Source: Maricaulis sp963975345
GTDB lineage: Bacteria > Pseudomonadota > Alphaproteobacteria > Caulobacterales > Maricaulaceae
Assembly (NCBI RefSeq): GCF_963975345.1
Contig: NZ_CAXBGE010000003.1
Span: 276,342 to 340,341, forward strand
Reading direction: 5' to 3'
DNA length: 64,000 bases
Part shown: piece by piece, positions 1 through 7,869 of the stretch
Layout of the letters: each line of letters begins with the position of its first letter
Position numbering within the stretch: the first letter of the stretch is position 1
The notes under the pieces: model-generated
Seen by the model: the letters and a program-made list of their open reading frames with translations, nothing else
What the model was told of the DNA's origin: nothing
The model's database searches: none
Program-made: the position numbers and the translations under genes

Positions 1-1083
1 CGGATCACCGCTATCGGTCACCAGGGCTGGTGACGCGGCATCGGCAAAATGAAACTGCGCCTGGTCGCCTTCGATCTGCGAAGCGACATCCAGCATGTAG
101 CGGGCATTGAAGCCGATCGAGAAGCCTTCATCGGTGTAGGAGACGGCCAATTCTTCCTCGGCCTGTCCGCTCTCCGGATTATTCACCGCAAGAACCAGCG
201 TATCCTCACCAAGCGAGAGCTTCACCGAACGTGACTTCTCCATCGAAATGGTCGCAACCCGGTCAACCGCCTCGGCGAAACGCTTGTTCTCGACCGACAT
301 CATGCGCGTATTGCCGCGCGGAATGACGCGCTCGTAATCGGGGAAAGCCCCGTCGATCAGTTTCGACGTCAAGACGGCATTGCCAAGCCGGAAGCGGATC
401 TTGCCCTCCGAGACCGAGACTTCGACATCCTCGCTGGCGTCTTCGAGCAGACGGCGAATTTCCTGCACCGTCTTGCGTGGCACGATCACGCCGGGCATGC
501 CGGCCGCACCATCGGGCAGATCAACTTCCGCCAGTGCCAGCCGCACGCCATCGGTGGCGACAGCGCGCAAAGTCTTGCGGCCGGCCTGTTCGGAGGCGTG
601 CAGATGAATCCCGTTGAGATAATACCGGGTCTCTTCGGTCGAGATCGCAAAGCGGGTCTTGTCGATCAATCGGGCGAGCTGCGCTGCGGGCAGCGAGAAG
701 CTGTGTTCGAGATCCTCCGTCGGCATCACCGGGAAATCACCAGGCGGCAAGGACGGCAGCGAGAAATTGGAGCGCCCGGCCTTCAGGATCAGACGCGGAT
801 CTTCGCCGGTCATTTCCAACGTCACATCGGCACCATCAGGCAGCTTGCGCGTAATGTCGTAGAGCGTGTGAGCCGGCGCAGTGACCATGCCCTCGCCGTC
901 GCAACGCGCTTCTGCCGTCTCAAGAATTTCGATATCAAGGTCCGTGGCCGCGAAACTCGCGCCATTGGGACCTGCCGAAATCAGCACATTCGAGAGGATG
1001 GGAATCGTATTGCGCTTTTCGACCACGGCCTGAACATGGCCCAAGGCCTTGAGGAGCGTGGCGCGCTCGATCGTCAGCTTCAT
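1..1083 (-). CDS. dnaN: DNA polymerase III beta sliding clamp, 3' end cut off by the window edge
   Basis: Ring-shaped processivity clamp that tethers DNA polymerase III to DNA. The reading frame stays open from the ATG at 1083 to the window edge, giving 361 residues; the family is about 370, so only about ten C-terminal residues are missing. The N-terminus MKLTIERATLLKALGHVQ and the segments VATDGVRLA and IPRGN are typical clamp sequence. It lies downstream of dnaA on the same strand with a 144-bp gap, the usual dnaA-dnaN order; recF would be expected next, outside the window. The gap carries two GANTC sites but no convincing promoter. Identification is firm; the C-terminus that contacts polymerase cannot be judged. 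Confidence 0.96.
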   Translation of the reverse strand, partial: MKLTIERATLLKALGHVQAVVEKRNTIPILSNVLISAGPNGASFAATDLDIEILETAEARCDGEGMVTAPAHTLYDITRKLPDGADVTLEMTGEDPRLILKAGRSNFSLPSLPPGDFPVMPTEDLEHSFSLPAAQLARLIDKTRFAISTEETRYYLNGIHLHASEQAGRKTLRAVATDGVRLALAEVDLPDGAAGMPGVIVPRKTVQEIRRLLEDASEDVEVSVSEGKIRFRLGNAVLTSKLIDGAFPDYERVIPRGNTRMMSVENKRFAEAVDRVATISMEKSRSVKLSLGEDTLVLAVNNPESGQAEEELAVSYTDEGFSIGFNARYMLDVASQIEGDQAQFHFADAASPALVTDSGDP

Positions 1084-1227
1084 ATCTCGCGTTCCGCTTT
1101 GACGTCTTCATGAGCCGGTGGCGCGCTGGCAAATCAGCCGACACCGAAAAGGTTGGGTAAAAGAGGATACATGAAAAATTGCATTCGCAAGAGAATTATC
1201 CAGCGAATCGCGATTTTCCGGTCAGAT

Positions 1228-2667
1228 TCAGTCCCGCAATTCCCGGGTCAGACAATCAATGTCGTGACCGATCGCATCGCCGGATTCAATCATGGCGATG
1301 ATCTTGTTGACCGCGTGGATCACGGTCGAATGGTCGCGGCCGCCGAAGCGGCGCCCAATATCCGGCAATGAACGCGTCGTCAGCGTTTTGGCGAGATACA
1401 TCGCCACATGTCGCGGACGCACCACGCTCTGGGTCCGGCGTTTGGAACAGATGTCTGTCGTGGTGACCCCGAAATGGGCCGCAACAGCTTTCTGGATCTC
1501 GTCGACGGTCAGGCGCTTTTCCGCGCTCAGCGATAATTCGCGCAGCGCCGTCGAAACCGCCTCCATCGTCACCGGCAGACCCAGCAGAGCCGTGCGGCAA
1601 ATGACGTTGTTGAGGACGCCTTCCAGTTCGCGCGGTCCGGTCGTGATCCGGGCAGCGAGGAAATCGCGCACTGGCTCGGAGACGGACAAGACCGGGTAAT
1701 GGCCTTTCGCTTGGGCGATCTTGCAATCGAGAATCTGGCGGCGCAGGTCGAGATCGGGCTTGCTCAGCGGGCAGGCCAGACCGCCGGTCAGCAGCGACCG
1801 CAAGCGGTCATCGGCTATCGCCAGTTCTGAAGGCGGTCGGTGCGACGCGAGCACCACCTGCTTGTTCTCGGCGATCAGGGCCGCGATGGTGTGAAGGAAC
1901 TCATCCTCGGTCTTTGGCTTGCCGGCGATAAAGTGAACATCATCGATCAGCAGGAAATCAACGCCGCGCACCGTCTCCTTGAAAGTGATGGTATCGCGCG
2001 CCCGCATCGCGGTGACAAACCCAGAGAGAAACTCCTCGGCCGTCAGATACAGCGCCTTGCGGCGGGTGGGGCCGTGGGTCACCGCGCTGGCGACGGCATG
2101 CATCAAATGCGTCTTGCCGACACCGTAATCGCCATAAAAGAAAACCGGATTGAAGGGCGGCGTCGCAGCGGAAACAATACTGCGCGCTGCCGCGGCGGCC
2201 ACTTCATTGGCCGGACCAACGCGGAAGGACTCGAAGGTGAAACGCGATTCAGTGGTTGCTTCACGGCCTGGCTTCGGCGCCGGGACCCGCCCGCTCGATG
2301 CGATGGGCGAAGCGGCGGGCGCTGTGATGACCGGTGCCACGTCCGATTGTGGTTCAAGCTGACCGTCAGCCAACACCAACAGGTCGCGGCGGATACAATC
2401 GAGTTCAGCCCAAATCGCGCGAATTCGCGCCCCGGCATGATCTTCAATCCAGTCGCGATTGAACGTGCTTGGCGCGAGGACAATGATGGCGCCCGCATCC
2501 GACAGACGGACGCGCAAACGGGCAATTTCCTGGGAATAAAGCGCATCGCCAAATTCGACCCGCAAACGGGCCCGAACGGCACGCCAGATCGCGGAAATTT
2601 CGGTCGCGCCCTGGGCGTCAAAAGCCGCCATTTTTGTCTCGGAAACTGCCAGTTTTTTATACGCCAT
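1228..2667 (-). CDS. dnaA: Chromosomal replication initiator protein DnaA
   Basis: AAA+ ATPase that binds DnaA boxes and opens the origin. From the ATG at 2667 it has 479 residues: domain I about residues 22-95, a Pro/Ala linker to about 140, then the AAA+ core with Walker A GDYGVGKT (179-186) and Walker B LLIDD (239-243). The C-terminal DNA-binding helix-turn-helix contains the family signature DIGRRFGGRDHSTVIHAV. The frame is open further upstream to a TTG at 2733, but the ATG has GGCGGA in front of it; an internal ATG at 2631 (MAAFDAQ) is another possible start. The linker is short, as in Caulobacter-type DnaA. Neighbours rpsT upstream and dnaN downstream match the usual alphaproteobacterial order. 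Confidence 0.96.
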   Translation of the reverse strand: MAYKKLAVSETKMAAFDAQGATEISAIWRAVRARLRVEFGDALYSQEIARLRVRLSDAGAIIVLAPSTFNRDWIEDHAGARIRAIWAELDCIRRDLLVLADGQLEPQSDVAPVITAPAASPIASSGRVPAPKPGREATTESRFTFESFRVGPANEVAAAAARSIVSAATPPFNPVFFYGDYGVGKTHLMHAVASAVTHGPTRRKALYLTAEEFLSGFVTAMRARDTITFKETVRGVDFLLIDDVHFIAGKPKTEDEFLHTIAALIAENKQVVLASHRPPSELAIADDRLRSLLTGGLACPLSKPDLDLRRQILDCKIAQAKGHYPVLSVSEPVRDFLAARITTGPRELEGVLNNVICRTALLGLPVTMEAVSTALRELSLSAEKRLTVDEIQKAVAAHFGVTTTDICSKRRTQSVVRPRHVAMYLAKTLTTRSLPDIGRRFGGRDHSTVIHAVNKIIAMIESGDAIGHDIDCLTRELRD

Positions 2668-2815
2668 CGTCCGCCACACTTCTAATTTGCCCCACGTCGA
2701 GGTGAGAGCCAGGTGTTTGTTATTGTGGCGCAATTTCCCCCATCACGACACGCCGCCCTGCCGTGTCGCCCCCGGAATATTATCCGCTTGGGATTGTTCG
2801 CCCTCAGAAGCTCAG

Positions 2816-2843
2816 AGGTTACTGTTTCCCTAATGAGGGTCAA
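2816..2843 (-). promoter_or_regulatory. Candidate dnaA promoter
   Basis: On the minus strand a good -35 box TTGACC (2838-2843) is followed after 16 bp by a weak -10 TAACCT (2816-2821). It would start transcription about 140 nt upstream of the dnaA ATG and lies immediately downstream of three GANTC sites. The -10 matches consensus at only three positions, so this is a suggestion rather than a firm call. Confidence 0.35.
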
Positions 2844-2846
2844 CAG

Positions 2847-2872
2847 GATTCAGCGCCAAGATTCCGAGATTC
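2847..2872. promoter_or_regulatory. Cluster of three GANTC (CcrM-type) methylation sites
   Basis: GATTC occurs at 2847-2851, 2860-2864 and 2868-2872: three sites in 26 bp directly upstream of the candidate dnaA -35 box. GANTC is the target of the cell-cycle methyltransferase CcrM, and in Caulobacter the methylation state of the dnaA promoter is known to affect dnaA transcription. The sites are plain in the sequence; their function here is inferred. Confidence 0.6.
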
Positions 2873-3092
2873 TTCGCTTGACACGGGAAATGTGTGACCG
2901 GGTCGAAGCTTGGCAAATGCTATTAAATTTTTCGTCGACAAATGGTTCAAATTCACCACAAAAACCCCCCTCGTCCAGGGCTTTGCGTCGCACAAAACTT
3001 GCTGCAAAAACAGCTCCGTATCAGGAATATAATATGAGCGGCGCAGCGGCATATTTGTCCGACGGGCAATTCAGGCCTTTGGAATATAAGTC

Positions 3093-3130
3093 AAAAAAAT
3101 ACGCCCGGGACGCGAGTCCCGGGCGTATTT
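3093..3130 (-). terminator. Rho-independent terminator of rpsT
   Basis: A perfect 15-bp inverted repeat (3097-3111 and 3116-3130) with a four-base loop. On the minus strand the hairpin runs into seven T residues (3099-3093, the first of them inside the stem). It sits 25 bp after the rpsT stop codon and separates rpsT from dnaA transcription. Confidence 0.93.
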
Positions 3131-3155
3131 GAATTCATACGGCAATGCCGCGAAA

Positions 3156-3422
3156 TCAGGCCGCCATGGCCTTTACGCGGGCCGACAGGCGCGAGACTTT
3201 GCGTGAGCTGGTGTTCTTGTGAAACACGCCCTTGCTGACAGCGCGCATCATTTCTGATTCCGCGGTCACCAGCGCGGCTTTCGCCACGGCCTGATCGCCA
3301 GCGGCGATCGCAAGTTCGACCTTCTTGACGTAGGTCCGCACGCGCGAGCGACGTGCTTTGTTAACGGCTGTGCGGCGCGCAATCTTGCGGACCATCTTCT
3401 TGGCCGAGCTTGTATTGGCCAT
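3156..3422 (-). CDS. rpsT: 30S ribosomal protein S20
   Basis: Small, very basic 16S rRNA-binding protein of the 30S subunit. The start at 3422 gives 88 residues beginning MANTSSAKKMVRKIARR, the canonical S20 N-terminus, and ending with the Ala/Lys helix ARVKAMAA. An in-frame ATG six codons upstream is less likely because AAGAGG lies about 9 nt before the chosen ATG. It is a single-gene unit with its own strong promoter (3481-3509) and terminator (3093-3130), upstream of dnaA as in Caulobacter. Confidence 0.95.
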   Translation of the reverse strand: MANTSSAKKMVRKIARRTAVNKARRSRVRTYVKKVELAIAAGDQAVAKAALVTAESEMMRAVSKGVFHKNTSSRKVSRLSARVKAMAA

Positions 3423-3480
3423 GGGTTCTAACCTCTTCATGCGACCGGGACCAAAGCCCGATTAAATCCGTGAGCGGCGG

Positions 3481-3509
3481 CGTATAGGCCCTAGAAGCCG
3501 GGGCGTCAA
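3481..3509 (-). promoter_or_regulatory. Sigma-70-type promoter of rpsT
   Basis: Minus strand: -35 TTGACG (3504-3509), 17-bp spacer, -10 TATACG (3481-3486). Both boxes match consensus well and the spacing is optimal. Transcription would begin near 3474, giving an rpsT leader of about 50 nt. The strength suits a ribosomal protein gene. Confidence 0.72.
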
Positions 3510-3530
3510 CTGCCCCAGCCGCCACTCGGC

Positions 3531-4307
3531 CTAACGATGCTTGAAATGTGCAGCGCGCTTCTCTGCAAAGGCCGACATGCCCTCACGTTGATCTTCCAGC
3601 GCGAATTGCGACTGGAACACGCGGCGCTCGAAACGAACGCCTTCCGTGAGCCCGATTTCGAAGGCACGATTGATCGATTCCTTCGTCATCATCGCGACCG
3701 GCAGTGATTTGACGGCGATCGCCTCAGCCGCTTCCATCGCGACGTCCAGCAAGTCTTCGGACGGCACGATGCGCGAAACCAGACCGGCGCGCTCGGCTTC
3801 CTCAGCATCCATCATCCGCCCGGTCAGGCACATATCCATCGCCTTCGCCTTGCCAATGGCGCGCGGCAGACGCTGGGTGCCGCCAGAGCCTGGCATCACG
3901 CCGAGATTGATCTCCGGCTGACCGAATTTCGCCGTCTGCGAAGCGATGATGAAATCGCACATCATCGCGATCTCACAGCCGCCACCGAGCGCATAGCCCG
4001 ACACAGCGGCAATGATCGGCTTGCGGAAGCGGGCCACCGCCTCCCAAGTCTCGGCGAAGGGGTCGTGCATGTAGAGGCCAACGAAGTCGCGGGCCTGCAA
4101 TTCCTTGATATCGGCCCCGGCTGCGAAGGCCTTCTTCGACCCGGTCAACACGACGCAGCCAATCCCGCCATCCTTTTCGAAGATGTCGAGGGCAGCTGCC
4201 AGTTCCGTCGTCAATTCATCGCACAACGCGTTGAGTGCCTCAGGACGCGAGAAGGCGATCACCCCGACGCGACCTTCGGTCTTTACCTGAATCGTCTTGT
4301 AGGCCAT
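3531..4307 (-). CDS. Enoyl-CoA hydratase
   Basis: Crotonase-fold enzyme of 258 residues that adds water to 2-enoyl-CoA in fatty acid beta-oxidation. The oxyanion-hole segment AAGADIKE (residues 62-69) and GYALGGGCE are present. Both catalytic glutamates of mitochondrial-type enoyl-CoA hydratase can be seen, in GGGCE and in FGQPEINLG. Length is normal for a mono-functional hydratase. It follows the TraB/GumN gene on the same strand after 118 bp and lies upstream of rpsT. The paired glutamates favour a true hydratase over isomerases of the same fold, but exact chain-length preference cannot be read from sequence. Confidence 0.9.
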   Translation of the reverse strand: MAYKTIQVKTEGRVGVIAFSRPEALNALCDELTTELAAALDIFEKDGGIGCVVLTGSKKAFAAGADIKELQARDFVGLYMHDPFAETWEAVARFRKPIIAAVSGYALGGGCEIAMMCDFIIASQTAKFGQPEINLGVMPGSGGTQRLPRAIGKAKAMDMCLTGRMMDAEEAERAGLVSRIVPSEDLLDVAMEAAEAIAVKSLPVAMMTKESINRAFEIGLTEGVRFERRVFQSQFALEDQREGMSAFAEKRAAHFKHR

Positions 4308-4425
4308 GTCGGCACTCCGTCTGGCGGCGCGGGGTCTCCGCGCAAAAAAATCGCGCCGCTATAACGCAGTCCGGCCTGCCGGTCGATACCAGTGACAGCG
4401 CGAGAGTCAGGCAACAAACTGCAAG

Positions 4426-5367
4426 CTATTGCCGGTCCACGATAATGCCGGATTCGCGCAATAATTCCACGACACCGTTTTCGCCGCTGAGGTGGGCAGC
4501 ACCCACTGCGACGAAGACCGTACCTTCGCCGTCGAGCAGCGCCTGGATTTGCGGAACCCAGTCACGATTGCGTTGAACAATCACAGCCTCATACACCTCA
4601 GGTGTTTGCTCACGCATTTCGTCGTTCACGATCCGGTCGATTGTCTCGACATCGCCTGCGGCCCATGCGCGAACCATCTCGTCGAGCATGTCCGGGGTGC
4701 GTTCCATCTCACGCAAGCCTTCGGCAAAACCGCGCACCTGCACCTCGTCCGGCTGGTCGGCAAGAACGCGGACCTGTTGTTCGGCGGTCTCGAAATAGCC
4801 GACCTCGGTCCCGGTCCCGGCAATCGAGGCCAGCAGCGCTTTCTCGACTCCAGCCTCGGGATCGAGTCCCAGGGCCTGCATCTGGGCCACTGCGAGGACG
4901 ATCTGTGCCAACCAGGGGCGCATCGGATCGAGCATTTCCGGTGTGGCCCCGACGGTCGGTGCGACGGTCGCCAACAGAGCCGTCGCCTCGGCGTCGAGCA
5001 TTGAAGACAGCGTCACACCCTGCGGGTTCAATCCGAGCTGGAAGACCAGTGCCTGTATCTCGGCCTGGGCTTCAGGGCTCTGTACGTCAGCTTCCAGATA
5101 CACCGTGTCGGCGCTCGCCAAATCGGCGCGGATGGCATCGGATTCCCAATTCAGGCTGGGCGGCAGGATGTGGAATGTGCCGAACAGATAGATATCGGAG
5201 TCGGCGTCAGACAAATGCCAGATCGCCGGCGTCGCCTGCACCTCGGAATAATCGGCCAATTGGGCCTGCGCAGAACTGACGGCGCCGGAAACGGCGAGGC
5301 CAGCGGCGAGAAGCATCGCGGCGCAGGTCGACACCCATTGGTGAGGGCGGATAATGGACTGACTCAT
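4426..5367 (-). CDS. TraB/GumN family protein, exported
   Basis: 313 residues from the ATG at 5367, which has GGGAG in front; the frame stays open further upstream but that part lacks a start with a good ribosome site. Residues 1-35 form a signal peptide ending SSAQAQ, so the protein is periplasmic or membrane-anchored. Family hallmarks are the N-terminal FGTFHILPPSLNW and the C-terminal VGAAHLSGENG, each with a conserved His and Gly. The family is related to TIKI metalloproteases and may be a metal-dependent hydrolase; the substrate in bacteria is unknown. It ends 118 bp before echA and starts 95 bp after mutM on the same strand. Confidence 0.82.
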   Translation of the reverse strand: MSQSIIRPHQWVSTCAAMLLAAGLAVSGAVSSAQAQLADYSEVQATPAIWHLSDADSDIYLFGTFHILPPSLNWESDAIRADLASADTVYLEADVQSPEAQAEIQALVFQLGLNPQGVTLSSMLDAEATALLATVAPTVGATPEMLDPMRPWLAQIVLAVAQMQALGLDPEAGVEKALLASIAGTGTEVGYFETAEQQVRVLADQPDEVQVRGFAEGLREMERTPDMLDEMVRAWAAGDVETIDRIVNDEMREQTPEVYEAVIVQRNRDWVPQIQALLDGEGTVFVAVGAAHLSGENGVVELLRESGIIVDRQ

Positions 5368-5462
5368 TCGTTCGGGCTCCCGGGTAAATTCGTGTTGTCT
5401 TGGGGATAGTAGCCACATCCGCCAAAATTGAGGCGAGGGACTATCGTGTCGGTCGTCCCGCG

Positions 5463-6326
5463 CTAGCGTTGGCAGTCGGGGCAATAGAAAGTCGAGCGGC
5501 CCGCCTGGACAATACGCCGAATTTCGCCCTCGCATTGCGGCGTTGAACACGCCGCCCCGGCGCGGCCATAGGCGCTGAACCGGTGCTGGAAATACCCAAG
5601 AGCCCCGTCAACACCGGCGAAGTCCTTCAGCGTCGAGCCGCCCGCCGCAATCGCTTCATTGATCACATCACGAACCGCAATCGCCAGCCGCTCTGCCCGG
5701 ACGCCGGGAATATTGCGCGCCTCGCGCAACGGGCTGATGGCGGCACGGTGCAGGGCTTCGCAGACGTAGATATTGCCCAGTCCGGCGACGACACGCTGGT
5801 CGAGCAGGGCCGATTTGATCGGGGTCCGCTTGCCGGCCAGCGCCTCGCCCAAAGCGGCACCGGAAAAGGCATTCGAATTCGGCTCCGGGCCAAGCCCGGC
5901 CAGATTGGGCTGTTCCGCTTCGCGGGCCGTCTCGAACATCAACATGAAGCCAAACCTGCGCGGGTCATTATAGCGCACGGTGACCCCGCCTTCGATCTCG
6001 AACACGATGTGATCATGTTTCGGATTGGCGGGCGCTGCGTGGACAAAATCACCGGGCTGCTGCGTCGCTGCTTCGGCCTCGATCGAGAACCGGCCCGACA
6101 TGCCCAGATGGACCAGCAAGGTCTCGCCGCCGGTCAGTCGCAGCAGAAGATATTTCGCGCGCCGATCGATGCGCTCGACCCGGCGCCCGGCCAAGCGTTC
6201 GGCCATTCGCTCCGGAAATGGGAAGCGCAGATTGGGCCGGTTGAGACTGGCGCGCTCGATCACACGCCCCTGCAGCGCAGGAATGAGCCCGGTCCGGACG
6301 GTTTCCACTTCAGGAAGTTCGGGCAC
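5463..6326 (-). CDS. mutM: Formamidopyrimidine-DNA glycosylase (Fpg/MutM)
   Basis: Base-excision repair enzyme removing 8-oxoguanine and formamidopyrimidines, with associated AP-lyase activity. 287 residues. The N-terminal PELPEVETVR carries the catalytic Pro2 and Glu3; a conserved Lys sits in RRAKYLLL near residue 58. GLGNIYVCEALHRAAISP is the helix-two-turn-helix region, and the C-terminus is a four-cysteine zinc finger (CSTPQC and CPDC). All catalytic features are intact. It is divergent from ubiE across 206 bp, an arrangement also seen in Caulobacter. Confidence 0.97.
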   Translation of the reverse strand: MPELPEVETVRTGLIPALQGRVIERASLNRPNLRFPFPERMAERLAGRRVERIDRRAKYLLLRLTGGETLLVHLGMSGRFSIEAEAATQQPGDFVHAAPANPKHDHIVFEIEGGVTVRYNDPRRFGFMLMFETAREAEQPNLAGLGPEPNSNAFSGAALGEALAGKRTPIKSALLDQRVVAGLGNIYVCEALHRAAISPLREARNIPGVRAERLAIAVRDVINEAIAAGGSTLKDFAGVDGALGYFQHRFSAYGRAGAACSTPQCEGEIRRIVQAGRSTFYCPDCQR

Positions 6327-6532
6327 CTGCGCTCCTGTTCAGCTTGCTGCCGGGCTGGTTCGCCCAGCGCGATGGGCCTGTTTCGCATCCCTTGGCGCTG
6401 CCAGCGCAATCTCCTGCCAGCAGCTTATGCATAGCTGGCCACAGCGCTGTGGCGGGAGCAAGCTTGGCCTGCGGCATCACGGACCGCCGAGGCCGCTTTG
6501 CCTGAAGGCCCGCTTCACATATTGTCGCGCCC

Positions 6533-7327
6533 ATGAGCAAGACCTCCCAACCCGCCGCGCCCGACGCAACCGTCCCCTTCGGCTTCGAAGACGTTGACCG
6601 CACCGAAAAGGCTGGCCTGGTTCGCGGCGTGTTTGACCGGTCCGCGCGCCGCTATGATCTGATGAATGATCTGATGTCGCTGGGCGTACATCGCGCCTGG
6701 AAAGACATGGTGATGACCCGCGCCAACCCACAGCCCGGCGAATGGCTGCTCGACGTCGCCGGCGGCACGGGCGATCTGGCGCGCAGCTTCCTGACCAAGG
6801 CCGACAGGGCGGGCAAGCGCCGCGCTGATCCGCGCCAAGCCGAAGCGGTCGTTCTCGACATCAATGAGCAAATGCTGCGGGCGGGCGTCAAACGCGGTGT
6901 TGAAGCGAGCCAATCGGGCCGGATCCAGTGGGTGACCGGCAATGCCGAATGCCTGCCGCTTCGCGATCACTGCGTCGATTGCGTCACGATCTCGACCGGC
7001 ATCCGCAATGTCACCGACCGCGCGGCTGCGCTGGCGGATATGCGGCGCGTGCTGAAACCGGGCGGACGCTTTTTGTGTCTGGAATTTTCACGCCCGACCA
7101 GCCGCGCTTGGGAAAAACTCTACGATGCCTGGTCGTTCAATGTGATGCCGGAACTGGGCGAGCATGTCGCCAAGGACCGTGCCAGCTATCAATACCTGGT
7201 TGAATCGATCCGCCGCTTCCCGGACCAGGAGAGCTTCGCCGCAGAATTGCGCCAAGCCGGTTTCTGCCAGGTCGGCTACACGAATTTATCCGGCGGGATC
7301 GCTGCGCTTCACACCGGCTGGGCCTGA
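6533..7327 (+). CDS. ubiE: Ubiquinone/menaquinone biosynthesis C-methyltransferase UbiE
   Basis: SAM-dependent C-methylation of the demethylated quinone ring in ubiquinone synthesis. 264 residues. The family signature YDLMNDLMSLGVHRAWK is near residue 42, SAM motif I LLDVAGGTGDLA near residue 74, and motif III PGGRFLCLEFSRP in the C-terminal half. An N-terminal extension of about 20 residues precedes the fold. The start ATG at 6533 is the first in frame. ubiB follows 540 bp downstream on the same strand, as in most Proteobacteria, but here a small opposite-strand gene lies between them. Confidence 0.95.
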   Translation: MSKTSQPAAPDATVPFGFEDVDRTEKAGLVRGVFDRSARRYDLMNDLMSLGVHRAWKDMVMTRANPQPGEWLLDVAGGTGDLARSFLTKADRAGKRRADPRQAEAVVLDINEQMLRAGVKRGVEASQSGRIQWVTGNAECLPLRDHCVDCVTISTGIRNVTDRAAALADMRRVLKPGGRFLCLEFSRPTSRAWEKLYDAWSFNVMPELGEHVAKDRASYQYLVESIRRFPDQESFAAELRQAGFCQVGYTNLSGGIAALHTGWA

Positions 7328-7740
7328 TCACCGGGCGACACTCGCGCTGCACGGCTCGCCAGGATCCACGCCTGTGCTTGGGCGAGGCTGTTGAACAATT
7401 TCAACCCCGCAGGATAATCGCCCGCGCCCAGCCCAATCCAATATTCGACCAGCGGCCGCCGCATCGGATCGGAACAGACCTGTGCGCTCAAGGTTGGCTT
7501 GCCGCCATAGGCCGCGCGCAAGACCTCGCCCAAATCGGCTTTCGCTGCCTGAACCGTCGCGACGTCGAGGTCACCCAACATGCCGTCGCTATAATCGATG
7601 ATCCGGTCCCAATGCGGCGTCCATTCGGGCAAGGCGACCGTTTGCTTCAACATGTCCACCGCATCGGAAATCCGCAGAGGTCCGTGAAACGTAGTCAGGG
7701 CCCACCGATTGTCGAAATCATACTCAATCGTGTGACGCAT
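7309..7740 (-). CDS. Hypothetical protein with a possible STAS/SpoIIAA-like fold
   Basis: 143 residues from ATG 7740; a TTG two codons upstream (7746) has better spacing to AGGAG and is an alternative. I do not recognise a named family. The layout, an N-terminal strand pair, a helix (ISDAVDMLKQTV), a strand ending in RIIDYSDG, then further alternating helices and strands, resembles the single-domain SpoIIAA-like proteins of unknown role. No signal peptide or membrane segment. It is convergent with ubiE, the last 19 bp overlapping, and splits ubiE from ubiB. Fold assignment is inference only. Confidence 0.6.
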   Translation of the reverse strand: MRHTIEYDFDNRWALTTFHGPLRISDAVDMLKQTVALPEWTPHWDRIIDYSDGMLGDLDVATVQAAKADLGEVLRAAYGGKPTLSAQVCSDPMRRPLVEYWIGLGAGDYPAGLKLFNSLAQAQAWILASRAARVSPGDQAQPV

Positions 7741-7869
7741 TATCAAACTTGGCTCCTACCAGAGTCTAACTTGTGGTTGGCCCGGCGCAAGAGAACCGCA
7801 CTTCAACATACACCGCGACTTCACGCCGCCCTCGCCAAGCGTGACGCCGCCCTCTAAACAGCTGCCAAT

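Larger units (their letters stand above)
2668..3092. promoter_or_regulatory. Long dnaA upstream region without a gene
   Basis: About 425 bp between the rpsT terminator and the dnaA start. It is more AT-rich than its surroundings, notably near 2925-2965. No credible coding frame of either strand covers it. It holds a candidate promoter and a cluster of three GANTC sites, listed separately. I looked for the DnaA box TTATCCACA and found only partial matches (for example TTATCCGCT near 2781), so I do not call an origin here. In Caulobacter the corresponding interval carries the cell-cycle-controlled dnaA promoter and a long untranslated leader, and that is the most likely role. Confidence 0.6.

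Noticed and set aside
1190..1210. DnaA-box-like TTATCCAGC in the dnaA-dnaN gap
   Set aside because: Only seven of nine positions match and it is single; not enough for a call.
2935..2965. T-arm-like GGTTCAAATTC suggesting a tRNA
   Set aside because: No matching acceptor or anticodon stem in the flanking sequence. No tRNA was found anywhere in the window.
2668..3092. Possible chromosomal origin (oriC) next to dnaA
   Set aside because: AT-rich stretch is present, but no clear TTATCCACA-type DnaA boxes or repeated 13-mers were found; in Caulobacter relatives the origin lies elsewhere.
4335..4362. GC hairpin next to a run of seven A upstream of echA
   Set aside because: On the minus strand the T run comes before the hairpin and on the plus strand no T follows, so it is not a terminator in either direction.
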